Below are positions 1 to 7,991 of a DNA stretch of 64,000 nucleotides, piece by piece. The DNA is from Glaciecola amylolytica (lineage in GTDB: Bacteria; Bacteroidota; Bacteroidia; Flavobacteriales_D; Crocinitomicaceae): contig CP034120.1 of NCBI GenBank assembly GCA_003856375.1, positions 2,666,001 to 2,730,000 on the forward strand, given 5' to 3'. The notes under the pieces are model-generated. The model was not told where the DNA came from. It worked only from the letters and a program-made list of their open reading frames with translations, and did not search any database. A program made the position numbers and the translations under genes. The first letter of the stretch is position 1, and the number at the start of each line of letters is the position of its first letter.

Positions 1-355
1 CGGCGAAAAGTACTCCAACCAGAAGCGAACTTACCGTTAGAAGTAATTGTTTGGTCAGCAACGACGATTTCGGCAAAAATGCAGGAATGAGAAATCCGAG
101 AAGGAAGACCCAAACGGTTGTAAATTTCCACGAAGCCGGCATATCGCGCCAATTGAAGGCAAAGAAAAATACCAATCCGAAACCAAGAAGTGAAATTCCT
201 CCCACCAGCAGAATCCACTTTAAAAATTGCTGGTATTCTACCCGATGTATGGGAATTTGTTCGTTGTAGGCCTTTCGTATTTGTTCCGGACCCAGATCAC
301 TGTGACTTGCCAATGCAGTAAGTTCGGTACGGGATAAGCGTTTTTCCTGTTCCAT
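1..355 (-). CDS. DUF2157-type membrane protein, N-terminal part
   Basis: The window edge cuts this gene, so only the first 118 residues are seen. It starts at the ATG whose complement ends at 355, giving MEQEKRLSRTELTALASHSD. The first 40 residues are charged and soluble. Three hydrophobic segments follow, at about 47-67, 79-93 and from 103 to the edge. A short cytoplasmic head followed by a run of membrane helices, with the FNWRDMP junction after the first helix, is typical of the DUF2157 family of predicted membrane proteins. Its biochemical role is not known. The family assignment is from memory of the family's shape and rests on a partial protein. Confidence 0.6.
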   Translation of the reverse strand, partial: MEQEKRLSRTELTALASHSDLGPEQIRKAYNEQIPIHRVEYQQFLKWILLVGGISLLGFGLVFFFAFNWRDMPASWKFTTVWVFLLGFLIPAFLPKSSLLTKQLLLTVSSLLVGVLFA

Positions 356-521
356 AGGTTGTTTTTAGTGTTTATCGCAAGGTAATAATAACCAAGTTTA
401 TTCGTAAATAACTCAATCAGAATGAAAAAAAAGGTTAAAGCCCTTCATTCATTGAGTTTTTCAGAAAAGATAAACCCCAACCTTTGAACACCAAAAGCAA
501 ATTGCTTTTTCAGCTCTCAAA

Positions 522-1148
522 TCAAGACACTTCGACTTTCCAGGTATTGTCCTGATTCAAAGTAACTGTCATTTCTTTGATTCCGGGAGGGAAATCGATT
601 TTTTCAGTATTGGTTAATTCCTGCATATCCAATGTCTGTCCTTGTTCAAAATTTCCGAAAGCAACCCAATATTCCGGATTCGGAGTGAATACCAAATTCA
701 TATTCGGTTGTGCCTGAACAACAAAAGTTCCAGCTCCTGACATGCCTATTCCCACAGAAGCCTGCTTCAATGGAATGGTATTATCCATTTTAACATATAA
801 ACTTCCGGGCTGATCTCCACTCGTTTGATCCGCAAATTGATAACCGGAATTATACGTTAATGAGATCTGGTTTGATGTCTCTAAATTGGTGGGTACACAT
901 TGCGAAGTTCCTGAACTAATTCCGGAAACCGGAGAATCATTTTCAAACCAAACGAAATCGTATTCTCCCGACCAGCTGAAAAAGCCCTGAACTCCCGGAT
1001 TGGCATATTTTGTAATCCAGGCCAAAGCGCTCACGTTTTCTACTTGCAAATCCGGAGTTTGCTGAAAAACCATAAAGGTTCCGGCATTCGCAGAATTGTT
1101 GACAAAATTAAGTTGGTATTGAACCCCGTTTGAAGAATTTTCACTCAT
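522..1148 (-). CDS. RhiA-like protein
   Basis: A 208-residue protein without signal peptide or membrane segment. It looks like the RhiA family, named after a rhizosphere-expressed Rhizobium leguminosarum protein. The matching features are the opening YQLNFVNNSANAGTFMVFQQ, an LAWITKYA stretch, VGIGMSGAGTFVVQAQPN near residue 140, a PNPEYWVAFGNFEQGQ block and the closing TLNQDNTWKVEVS. Residues around 60-110 contain aromatic-rich beta-like segments (FFSWSGEYDFVWFEN). In Rhizobium, rhiA lies in the quorum-sensing-controlled rhiABC operon, but its biochemical function is unknown. Here it stands alone between two unrelated genes, with no LuxR-type regulator nearby. The family call is from remembered motifs and was not searched. 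Confidence 0.6.
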   Translation of the reverse strand: MSENSSNGVQYQLNFVNNSANAGTFMVFQQTPDLQVENVSALAWITKYANPGVQGFFSWSGEYDFVWFENDSPVSGISSGTSQCVPTNLETSNQISLTYNSGYQFADQTSGDQPGSLYVKMDNTIPLKQASVGIGMSGAGTFVVQAQPNMNLVFTPNPEYWVAFGNFEQGQTLDMQELTNTEKIDFPPGIKEMTVTLNQDNTWKVEVS

Positions 1149-1362
1149 ATGAATAATGTTAGCGGATTAAAAGTAAGTAAATATTCTCTCCGGATTTACC
1201 AATCACCGCATAACAAGGGGAAACCCTATCAAACGATCGGTGGTTTTCCATTTCTGTGAACATTGGAAATATCGGACCGCTTCAATTCACCCGTTGACAA
1301 CAACTTCTTCTCTCAACAACAAACTTTCACTATATTCGTACACGAAAAAAAGAACTCATTTC

Positions 1363-2253
1363 ATGAAAAACGTAGCAGTTATTGGAGCAGGAACAATGGG
1401 AAATGGAATTGCCCACACCTTCGCACAATTTGGATATAACGTATCGCTTATCGATGTAGCACAGGCTTCATTGGATAAAGGTTTGGCAACAATTACCAAA
1501 AATCTGGACCGTCAGGTTTCAAAAGAAGCGATTACTGAAGCTGATAAAGCAGAAACATTGGCAAATATCACCACTTTCACATCGATGGAAGAAGGTGTAA
1601 AAGGTGTTGAATTGGTTGTTGAAGCAGCTACTGAAAATGTAGATCTGAAATTGAATATCTTCAAGCAATTGGATGCTTTGACTCCTGAAAATGTGATTTT
1701 GGCTTCCAATACTTCATCTATTTCCATCACCAAGATTGCTTCGGTAACGAATCGTCCGGAAAAAGTGATCGGGATGCACTTCATGAACCCGGTTCCGGTC
1801 ATGAAACTGGTTGAAATTATCCGCGGATATTCCACAACGGATGAGGTAACAAACCTGATCATGGAAACTTCCAGGAAACTGAACAAGGTTCCGGTTGAAG
1901 TAAATGATTACCCGGGATTTGTGGCAAACAGAATTTTGATGCCGATGATCAACGAAGCAATTTATACATTGTATGAAGGTGTTGCAGGTGTTGAAGAAAT
2001 TGATACGGTAATGAAATTGGGAATGGCTCATCCGATGGGACCATTGCAATTGGCAGATTTTATCGGTTTGGACGTTTGTTTAGCGATTTTGGAAGTATTG
2101 CACAACGGTTTCGGAAATCCGAAGTATGCTCCATGTCCTTTGTTGGTAAACATGGTTACGGCAGGTAAAAAAGGAGTGAAATCCGGAGAAGGATTCTATT
2201 CCTGGAATCATGGAACAAAAGATTTGATCGTTGCTCCGAATTTTAAAAAGTAA
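1363..2253 (+). CDS. hbd: 3-hydroxyacyl-CoA (3-hydroxybutyryl-CoA) dehydrogenase
   Basis: A 296-residue cytoplasmic enzyme that interconverts 3-hydroxyacyl-CoA and 3-ketoacyl-CoA with NAD(H), as in butyrate/acetoacetyl-CoA metabolism or beta-oxidation. The NAD-binding Rossmann motif GAGTMG lies at residues 8-13. The SNTSSISIT segment is at 115-123, and the HFMNP motif at 139-143 holds the family's catalytic His139, with Glu151 as its partner. The C-terminal helical domain begins near NDYPGFVANRI. An in-frame TTG 123 bases upstream would add residues unlike any dehydrogenase N-terminus, so I start at the ATG at 1363, directly before the Rossmann strand. Length fits Hbd/PaaH single-domain enzymes. 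A hairpin terminator follows, so it appears monocistronic. Confidence 0.93.
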   Translation: MKNVAVIGAGTMGNGIAHTFAQFGYNVSLIDVAQASLDKGLATITKNLDRQVSKEAITEADKAETLANITTFTSMEEGVKGVELVVEAATENVDLKLNIFKQLDALTPENVILASNTSSISITKIASVTNRPEKVIGMHFMNPVPVMKLVEIIRGYSTTDEVTNLIMETSRKLNKVPVEVNDYPGFVANRILMPMINEAIYTLYEGVAGVEEIDTVMKLGMAHPMGPLQLADFIGLDVCLAILEVLHNGFGNPKYAPCPLLVNMVTAGKKGVKSGEGFYSWNHGTKDLIVAPNFKK

Positions 2254-2270
2254 CAAAACCATAAATATTG

Positions 2271-2303
2271 AAGCGGAATTCAGAAATGAATTTCGCTTTT
2301 TTT
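2271..2303 (+). terminator. intrinsic terminator after the dehydrogenase
   Basis: The hairpin AAGCGGAATTC/GAATTTCGCTT has one G-U pair and a four-base loop, and is followed by a run of seven T. It begins 17 bases after the stop codon at 2253. Confidence 0.75.
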
Positions 2304-2397
2304 GTACCCGGAAGCGGGAATTTCACAAGGAAGAAACACCCTTCATTTCGCGCTTTTCAAAGTTTTCTTCTAACTTAGCTCCATCCAAAAAATAAAC

Positions 2398-3810
2398 GTG
2401 AGATCATTCCTGGCACTTCCGGTTTTCAAAGACATTCGATTCTGGATCGTTTTGTTCTTCCTGATTCGTATGTACGGAATTACCAATCCACCATTAGAAG
2501 TTGCCCACAACTGGCGGCAAACAACCGGAACGATGGTTACGCGCAATTTCTACGAAGAATCTGCCAATATTTTGTATCCGAGGATCGATTTTGCAGGTGA
2601 AAAAACGGGAATAACCGGGATGGAGTTTCCGCTCTTGAATTACATCGATTATTGGGTTTCGGAATTGTTCGGCTACCAGCATTGGTATGGAAGATTGATC
2701 AATTTAATTGTCAGCAGTTTGGGAATCTGGTTTTTCTTCCGGATTCTGAAACGTTATTTCAGCAAGGAAACAGCCTTCAATGCTTCGATTATCCTACTTT
2801 CATCCATTTGGTTTGCATACAGCCGGAAAATCATGCCCGATACCTTTGCCGTTTCTTTGGTTCTAATGGGATTTTTCTACGCTTGCAGGTATTTTGAGGA
2901 AGATCAGAAAAAATGGCTGAACCTGACATTGTACGCATTGTTGACGCTATTTGGCGTGTTGGCAAAATTGCCAACCGGTTTTTTACTCGTTTTGTACGCA
3001 TTTTTCATTTTCAACAAGCACATTTCGATCAATCTCAAAATCGGATTTTTCATCGTTAGCGGGATTATTCTGGCTCCGATTGCGTGGTGGTATTTCAGTT
3101 GGGTTCCTTACCTGGTGGAGAAATATCAATTCTGGCATTTTTTCATGGGAAAATCCATCAGTATCGGGGCAAAAGAGCTGCTCGAAAACTGGAAAGACGG
3201 ATTGAAGCATTTTTACGATTCAGCATTGAAATTCATCGGATTCGGAGCTTTTGTGATGGGAATGTACTTCGCTTTCAAAAGGGGAAACAAGCTCCTTCTT
3301 CGAATTACCGGACTTAGCTTTGCCGCTTTTTTGATCATTGCCCTCAAGGCCGGATTCACCTTTACACATCACTCCTACTACATCATTCCTTTTGTTCCGA
3401 TTATGGCTTTGGTTGCAGGATACGGAATTTCAGAACTCAAAAAAAGATACCTTCAAATCATTTTCCTGGTATTGATCGGATTGGAAGGAATTTTCAATCA
3501 ATTGCACGATTTCCGCCTGAAGGAACACGAACTGGCTTTTGTGAAACTGGAATCCGAGATGGATCATTTCTCGAAACGAACAGATCTCATTGCCGTAAAT
3601 ACGATCGATAACCCGACAGCGATTTATTTCGCGCATCGCAAGGGCTGGGTAGCAAGTAATGATGAACTTTCAGATCCGGTATTCAGAGAAACCATCCGGC
3701 AAAAAGGATGTAAATACATCGTTGTTTTGAAACGCTACCTTGGCGGAGAGTTGTATCTGGAATTACCGGCTGTGGTGAACAACGAAAATTGGGTGATTTA
3801 CAAGCTTTGA
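2398..3810 (+). CDS. GT-C type membrane glycosyltransferase (ArnT/PMT-like)
   Basis: A 470-residue integral membrane protein starting at GTG. About nine hydrophobic helices can be read, including FWIVLFFLIRMYG near 15, a WFFFRIL helix near 115, and several between 160 and 365. A soluble C-terminal tail follows from about 375. A conserved-looking acidic residue (Glu34, in PPLEVAHNWRQ) lies in the first extracytoplasmic loop, where GT-C enzymes of the ArnT/PMT family keep their catalytic acid. Such enzymes move a sugar from a polyprenyl-phosphate donor to lipid A, protein or another envelope acceptor. Acceptor and sugar cannot be read from sequence. It is not obviously co-transcribed with neighbours. 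A weak ATCCGAAT/ATTCGGAT inverted repeat lies just downstream. Confidence 0.72.
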   Translation: MRSFLALPVFKDIRFWIVLFFLIRMYGITNPPLEVAHNWRQTTGTMVTRNFYEESANILYPRIDFAGEKTGITGMEFPLLNYIDYWVSELFGYQHWYGRLINLIVSSLGIWFFFRILKRYFSKETAFNASIILLSSIWFAYSRKIMPDTFAVSLVLMGFFYACRYFEEDQKKWLNLTLYALLTLFGVLAKLPTGFLLVLYAFFIFNKHISINLKIGFFIVSGIILAPIAWWYFSWVPYLVEKYQFWHFFMGKSISIGAKELLENWKDGLKHFYDSALKFIGFGAFVMGMYFAFKRGNKLLLRITGLSFAAFLIIALKAGFTFTHHSYYIIPFVPIMALVAGYGISELKKRYLQIIFLVLIGLEGIFNQLHDFRLKEHELAFVKLESEMDHFSKRTDLIAVNTIDNPTAIYFAHRKGWVASNDELSDPVFRETIRQKGCKYIVVLKRYLGGELYLELPAVVNNENWVIYKL

Positions 3811-3931
3811 CAGCTCAGATAAGTCTTTTATCCGAATGTGATGACGGTCTTGTTAAATACAATTCGGATCAACTTCGTTTGTATTTTGGTTGAAGGTTCT
3901 AAAAAGAAAGCGATTGGTATTGAATTTAATC

Positions 3932-3939
3932 TAAATTTG
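3932..3939 (+). promoter_or_regulatory. -7 promoter element of the GH25 gene
   Basis: TAAATTTG matches the Bacteroidota -7 consensus TAnnTTTG and ends 10 bases before the ATG at 3950. The nearest upstream TTG is at 3914-3916, giving a spacer of 15, shorter than usual, so the -33 half is doubtful. Confidence 0.5.
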
Positions 3940-3949
3940 CAGCCGATTC

Positions 3950-4723
3950 ATGGCTAAAAGAAGAGTTTCTGGTAAATCATCTACCAAACGTAGATCAAAA
4001 AAGAGTAAAAAGAATAAAAGCAAATTCTTTTTTTGGGTGCTTATTCCGGCCGGAATAGCAGCATTTATTTTCTTTTGGTATAAATCCGAAGGAATGGTTC
4101 AGACTTCGTCTCACTTTCATGAGATCATTCCGCCCGGCTATAAAAGCGTCGGTCTCGATGTTTCGCATCATCAGGGAGAAATCGACTGGGATTTATTGTT
4201 CACTGAAAAAGGCTTCGACACCATCATTGATTTTGTTTACTGCAAAGTCACCGAAGGTTCGGATCACCTGGACACTCAGTGGGAAAGAAACCGCGATTAC
4301 CTGAACAAACACGGAATTTCCAACGGAGCATATCACTATTTCAATCCGAAATCTCCACCACGACCACAAGCCGCTTTTTTTCTTGAAACATACAAAATCC
4401 GGAGTATCGACCTTCCGCCCGTTTTGGACGTAGAAGATGAAGGTTTTTCTGATGAAGATTTGAGAGCAAAAGTGCTTATCTGGTGTGAAGAAGTAAAAAA
4501 AGCTACGGGCGTTAAACCGATTATTTATACCTCTTTGAGTTTTTACGAAACCAAGTTTCGCGGAAAAATGGAAGGTTATAACTTCTGGATTGCCGCTTAC
4601 AGTCGTGAACCTCAATATATGACGGATCGCGAGGTATTGCACTGGCAATTCTCGGAATCTGGAAGATTACCCGGAATTTCAGGAAATGTCGATTTGAATG
4701 TGAGTAAACTGGACGTTTATTAA
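3950..4723 (+). CDS. membrane-anchored GH25 lysozyme
   Basis: A 257-residue protein. Residues 1-25 are very basic, 27-44 form one membrane helix, and about 66-257 form a glycoside hydrolase family 25 domain. GH25 enzymes are N-acetylmuramidases that cut peptidoglycan between MurNAc and GlcNAc. Diagnostic pieces are GLDVSHHQG (68-76, with Asp70), YCKVTEG (97-103), GAYHYFNP (126-133) and the DVE motif at 160-162, which supplies the family's acidic catalytic pair. The C-terminus ends with the usual NVDLN segment. The helix has no clear cleavage site, so I infer inner-membrane anchoring with the enzyme in the periplasm, for cell-wall remodelling rather than secretion. It is convergent with the next operon across a 69-bp hairpin element. 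Confidence 0.9.
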   Translation: MAKRRVSGKSSTKRRSKKSKKNKSKFFFWVLIPAGIAAFIFFWYKSEGMVQTSSHFHEIIPPGYKSVGLDVSHHQGEIDWDLLFTEKGFDTIIDFVYCKVTEGSDHLDTQWERNRDYLNKHGISNGAYHYFNPKSPPRPQAAFFLETYKIRSIDLPPVLDVEDEGFSDEDLRAKVLIWCEEVKKATGVKPIIYTSLSFYETKFRGKMEGYNFWIAAYSREPQYMTDREVLHWQFSESGRLPGISGNVDLNVSKLDVY

Positions 4724-4787
4724 TTGAAAATGTAAAATTGATAATTGAAAAGTCTTCTCACTTTTACATTCTCCATTTTCAATTAAT
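4719..4787. repeat. hairpin-forming intergenic repeat between convergent genes
   Basis: Perfect 14-bp arms, ATTAATTGAAAATG at 4719-4732 and its complement at 4774-4787. A second nested pair is TGTAAAA (4731-4737) with TTTTACA (4762-4768). The element covers the stop codons of both convergent genes. A 24-base part of it (4754-4777, minus strand) recurs with one mismatch at 6334-6357. Confidence 0.6.
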
Positions 4788-5334
4788 TGTTCCAATACTG
4801 CCCTTCTCCGCCTTTCATTTGATGGTAAGAACGTGTAATGTAAGCCAATAAGATGCGCATCGCGTCGAAAGCTTCTTCTGTTTCCTGACTGATTTCTTTT
4901 TTCTGCAGCTTCAGTAAAAGCTTCATGTAAAGCGCATGGAAACACACTTCCAGATGATTCATTCCCTTTAGATTGGAATGCTCGATGAAATCTTCGATGT
5001 AAGGAAGCGCCGTTGTGTAAAGTGTACGGTATTTTTCGTCATTCACCACCGTGAGCAATGAATTGTGCAGGTAAGACAATTCCACCAAAACATCCTGCAA
5101 TTCCAAACGATGTCCGGATTCTACAATACGTTCGGATTTCATATCCTGAATCAAACCGGAATACCAGGCGCGGTATCGCTCCAAATAAGCTCTGTCGGGA
5201 AGATTGGGTTCCACAACCTCCTTCATGATCCGCTCGAGATCAAATTGATAAGCACGTATCAGATCTTCAATCTGGTACATGTACAAAATGTACTCGGCAA
5301 CATTCTCGTTAAGCTTCTGTTGTGCTATCAGCAT
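4783..5334 (-). CDS. DUF4924 family protein
   Basis: A 183-residue, probably all-helical cytoplasmic protein with no signal peptide. Its start, LIAQQKLNENVAEYILYMYQ, and the downstream IEDLIRAYQFD and WYSGLIQDM blocks are characteristic of DUF4924, a family found in Bacteroidota. The function is unknown. It is the third and last gene of a minus-strand operon: its ATG at 5334 is three bases after the stop of the OmpH-like gene, which in turn overlaps the small upstream gene by four bases. Translational coupling of all three is therefore likely, and a link to envelope protein handling is a guess from the OmpH neighbour only. Confidence 0.8.
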   Translation of the reverse strand: MLIAQQKLNENVAEYILYMYQIEDLIRAYQFDLERIMKEVVEPNLPDRAYLERYRAWYSGLIQDMKSERIVESGHRLELQDVLVELSYLHNSLLTVVNDEKYRTLYTTALPYIEDFIEHSNLKGMNHLEVCFHALYMKLLLKLQKKEISQETEEAFDAMRILLAYITRSYHQMKGGEGQYWNN

Positions 5335-5337
5335 AGT

Positions 5338-5949
5338 TTATTTCCCCAGGTCCTTGTCCATGATTTCTTGCTCGTGATTCAGAAAATCAATGAATGATTG
5401 TGTCACGTTCATTTTCTCATTAATGAAATTGATTTGTCCGCCTTGTCCGTGGATCAAAAGCACATCAACACCATATTTCTCGCAGTATTTCTTTCCCGCC
5501 ACTTCTATTTTCTTCGACAATACAGTAAGTGCTTCATTGGTTTCTTTTTCCAATTGTGCACCGCGTGTTTGCTGCATGTTCATCAATTGCTCACGCATAC
5601 GTACGATTTCGTTTTCCAGGCTTTGCATATCAGCACCGGTCATCGTTCCTTCACGCATGTATTTCTCGTAGTTCTGTGCTTTTTGCTCCAGCAATCGCTG
5701 TTTGGAAATCATTTCATTTTGAAATGCTTCTCCTTTTTTAGTGATTCGGGAATCTTCATTTTTATAATACGTAAAGCCTTCCTTCAAGCTATCCGAATAA
5801 TAAAATGCAATCTTCAGATTTTTGGAGTCCACAGTAGGAACAACCGGAGGATTCTCTTCTTTTGTTTTGGATTCTTCTTTTTTATCCGAGCAAGCGAATG
5901 TTGTCAATCCAAGAATTAAACCTGCCGCAATAACTTGTCCTAATTTCAT
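5338..5949 (-). CDS. OmpH/Skp-family lipoprotein
   Basis: A 203-residue protein with a lipoprotein leader: hydrophobic residues 5-17 and Cys20 in the box TTFAC, followed by SDKKEE. From about residue 80 to 160 there is a long charged helical stretch (EIVRMREQLMNMQQTRGAQL) typical of the coiled tentacles of Skp/OmpH periplasmic chaperones, followed by VAGKKYCEKYGVDVLL as in OmpH C-termini. Skp holds unfolded outer-membrane proteins in the periplasm. Here the lipid anchor would tether it to a membrane, which differs from the soluble E. coli protein. It overlaps the upstream 82-residue gene by ATGA and is followed after three bases by DUF4924, forming one operon. Confidence 0.82.
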   Translation of the reverse strand: MKLGQVIAAGLILGLTTFACSDKKEESKTKEENPPVVPTVDSKNLKIAFYYSDSLKEGFTYYKNEDSRITKKGEAFQNEMISKQRLLEQKAQNYEKYMREGTMTGADMQSLENEIVRMREQLMNMQQTRGAQLEKETNEALTVLSKKIEVAGKKYCEKYGVDVLLIHGQGGQINFINEKMNVTQSFIDFLNHEQEIMDKDLGK

Positions 5950-6194
5950 ACTTGTTTATTTTTAAATGCTTCTTCCCAGTCTGTTCGCATGGAAAGAAAC
6001 CGTTCTAAAGAGTTACGTAATAATTGATCTGTCACCATACGCTTCACTTCCTCTACTCCTCCTTCCACGTCTGATTCTGCAATTTTGAAGGTTTGCTCAA
6101 ATTGACCTAATTCAATTTTAACCAAATACTTCGCATTATACAAGAAAATCTGAATCTTGTAACGGGGATGAGGGATATCAGCAATTACACGCAT
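5946..6194 (-). CDS. small conserved protein, unknown function
   Basis: An 82-residue soluble protein beginning MRVIADIPHPRYKIQIFLYN. It reads as a beta-rich first half (two or three strands, including KYLVKIELGQFEQTFKI) and a helical second half ending RTDWEEAFKNKQV. I do not recognise a named family. The four-base ATGA overlap with the OmpH-like gene, and good coding character throughout, argue it is a real gene and the first of the three-gene operon. No promoter element of TAnnTTTG type was found directly upstream. Confidence 0.7.
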   Translation of the reverse strand: MRVIADIPHPRYKIQIFLYNAKYLVKIELGQFEQTFKIAESDVEGGVEEVKRMVTDQLLRNSLERFLSMRTDWEEAFKNKQV

Positions 6195-6333
6195 AATACT
6201 GACAAAAATAATGAAATTGGAAAAAGAGGGGCTGTTTCTGGCGGATAAATGAGAAATAAACTAATATCAGCTCAAAGAAAGTTCAAAAAGTGAAACCGTT
6301 CGAAGGGAAATAAATTGATAATAATGAATTAAT

Positions 6334-6397
6334 AATGGAGAATGGAAAAGTGAGAAGTTGCTTAATGAAAAACTATTGATCCCGATAGCTATCCGGA
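6334..6397 (+). repeat. AT-rich dispersed repeat plus CGATAGCTATC palindrome
   Basis: Bases 6334-6357 (AATGGAGAATGGAAAAGTGA and on) match the minus strand of 4754-4777 at 23 of 24 positions. Further on, at about 6381-6395, lies an imperfect palindrome CCCGATAGCTATCCGG. The 285-base gap between 6195 and 6479 contains nothing else I can read. Confidence 0.45.
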
Positions 6398-6479
6398 ATT
6401 GAACTATTGAACAAGACAAGTCCTCCGATTCGAGAATCGTCACTCAACTTTGTAAAACATCAATAAAGGGGGATGAAAC

Positions 6480-6878
6480 TTATGCGACCACTAAATCATT
6501 GTCCGTATACTCACGGAAATCAAATGGAACGTGAACCATAAAAGCGTAATCCTGGCCTACTTCGTACATATCTTCATCAGATTGTCTGTAATACCATTCA
6601 ACTTTCGCTTTTTTTCCTGAATCAACTAATTCATTCAATTTATACAATAAGAATAGAATACGTTTCGATGAAGTTATATTAAAATACTCCAAATCAATTT
6701 TTACAAGCGTTTCTTCATTCGGATTCGCCATGTAAGCATCAAACCATGTTAAAACAACACCCCAAAAAGATTCAGGATCGTCCGGAATCGAACGACCTCT
6801 TATTTCCATGATTCCTGTAGAAGGATTCAAATCTACTAAGGGGGTTTGAGCTGTTGCCTGAATTAATAATGTATCCAT
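6480..6878 (-). CDS. SiaC-family (DUF1987) regulatory phosphoprotein
   Basis: A 132-residue soluble protein. It matches DUF1987, now the SiaC family: an opening PxVxLNPSTGIMEIRGRS-like block (here from residue 13), PDDPESFWGVVLTWFDAY at 32-49, and YFNITSSKRIL at 65-75. In Pseudomonas aeruginosa, SiaC is phosphorylated by the kinase SiaB on a threonine in the corresponding segment and dephosphorylated by SiaA. The unphosphorylated form activates the diguanylate cyclase SiaD. Thr69 (or Ser70/71) is the likely equivalent site. None of siaA, siaB or siaD is next to this gene, so its partners, if present, are elsewhere. The signalling output here is unknown. Confidence 0.82.
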   Translation of the reverse strand: MDTLLIQATAQTPLVDLNPSTGIMEIRGRSIPDDPESFWGVVLTWFDAYMANPNEETLVKIDLEYFNITSSKRILFLLYKLNELVDSGKKAKVEWYYRQSDEDMYEVGQDYAFMVHVPFDFREYTDNDLVVA

Positions 6879-7003
6879 TTCTCACTTTCGCTTCTGCAAG
6901 TTGTGAATTATTTTTCAAACCACAAGAGACTTTTCTACGAAAGATTTAATATTTTCGACTAAACACCTCAGTATCAACAGTGAAATAATTAACACTTACT
7001 TAA

Positions 7004-7810
7004 TTATTCATTCATTCGGTAATAATGCAGTAAGTCATCCATTGGATCTGCAAGGCATTTTTTGATTCTGATTTTGTGTTTTTGAAACGTTTCGGCAAAA
7101 ACTTTTCGCTGCTCAAATCCATACGTCCCGATGAAAGCAATTTCCTCTAAATCAGAAATTTTCGAGCAATATGCATTCAGAAAGAGCTCTGCATTTTCCC
7201 GGTGTAAAAAATCAAAATTCAACTGAGCTGTTTCGAAGGCCAATCCGGCGATCCATTTTTGAGCATCTGCTCCCGCCAGTTTGCTCAGAATAACTTCTTT
7301 CGATCTGAATTGTTTCGTCCAGGAAGCTTCCCATTCGGGAGTTTCCAATAAGAAGCGTACGAGCAGTTTTCCGAAATAAAACCCGCTTCCTTCATCTCCT
7401 ACCAATGAACCGTATCCGCCAATCCGTTGGATGATTTTAGAACCATCGGTTTGAACCAACACAGAACCTGTTCCCAAAATGCCAACCCAACCGGCTTTGT
7501 TTCCATAAAGTGCCCGGCAGGCCGCAAGTGTATCCGGATAAACTTCGACTTCCGAAAACCCGGCCTCTTTCAGAAATGCTTTCATTTCTTGCTGCACGGC
7601 TTCTGAAGAACAACCTGAACCGTAAAAATAAAGCGGTGCATTCAGTCCGCTGAATTGCTTGCGCAGCTCTTCCTGAAGTGCAGAATCTGAAAAGGCGTAT
7701 TTCGGATGCAAACTCCCCGTCCGGACAACAGTTACTTCGTTGTTCCGGAAAACAAGTGCCCAGGTAGTTGAAGATCCACCGGAATCAGCAATAAGGTATT
7801 TTACATCCAT
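7004..7810 (-). CDS. BadF/BadG-type ATPase, N-acetylglucosamine kinase-like
   Basis: A 268-residue member of the ASKHA (actin/hexokinase) fold. The phosphate-1 loop is ADSGGSSTTWALV at residues 8-20, the second phosphate/adenosine region contains GILGTGSVLVQ, and VGDEGSGFYFGKLL follows, the arrangement of GlcNAc kinase-like BadF/BadG/BcrA/BcrD proteins. The likely reaction is ATP-dependent phosphorylation of an amino sugar (GlcNAc or a muropeptide sugar) in the cytoplasm, which would suit cell-wall recycling. No murQ or sugar transporter lies beside it, so the substrate is inferred only from the family. It starts at the ATG just downstream of a promoter -7 element. Confidence 0.78.
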   Translation of the reverse strand: MDVKYLIADSGGSSTTWALVFRNNEVTVVRTGSLHPKYAFSDSALQEELRKQFSGLNAPLYFYGSGCSSEAVQQEMKAFLKEAGFSEVEVYPDTLAACRALYGNKAGWVGILGTGSVLVQTDGSKIIQRIGGYGSLVGDEGSGFYFGKLLVRFLLETPEWEASWTKQFRSKEVILSKLAGADAQKWIAGLAFETAQLNFDFLHRENAELFLNAYCSKISDLEEIAFIGTYGFEQRKVFAETFQKHKIRIKKCLADPMDDLLHYYRMNE

Positions 7811-7814
7811 AAAC

Positions 7815-7822
7815 CAAAAATA
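7815..7822 (-). promoter_or_regulatory. -7 element of the sugar-kinase gene
   Basis: On the minus strand TATTTTTG (TAnnTTTG) lies only four bases before the ATG whose complement ends at 7810. If used, the transcript would be leaderless or nearly so. No TTG at the expected -33 spacing was seen. Confidence 0.4.
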
Positions 7823-7991
7823 CTTTTTTTCGGATAGTTTTAAAGATTTCCTCTGCTAAGGATAGTCAAATCATTTATTGAAGTCCTCACATCAAACAAA
7901 GAAAGTATCCGCTCACACTTATCTCCCCGGAATCCCCTTCAGAATGTAACAGAATTTATACTACATTGCGGATTGACTATGAAGCGAAACA

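Noticed and set aside
1240-1362. 41-residue N-terminal extension of the 3-hydroxyacyl-CoA dehydrogenase
   Set aside because: The extension is unlike any dehydrogenase and covers promoter-like sequence; the Rossmann motif begins right after ATG 1363.
3830-3869. ATCCGAAT/ATTCGGAT inverted repeat as terminator of the glycosyltransferase gene
   Set aside because: Stem of eight with a 24-base loop and no T-run; too weak.
5390-5919. Plus-strand frames opposite the OmpH-like lipoprotein
   Set aside because: Antisense to a clear coiled-coil protein; the translations show no recognisable domain.
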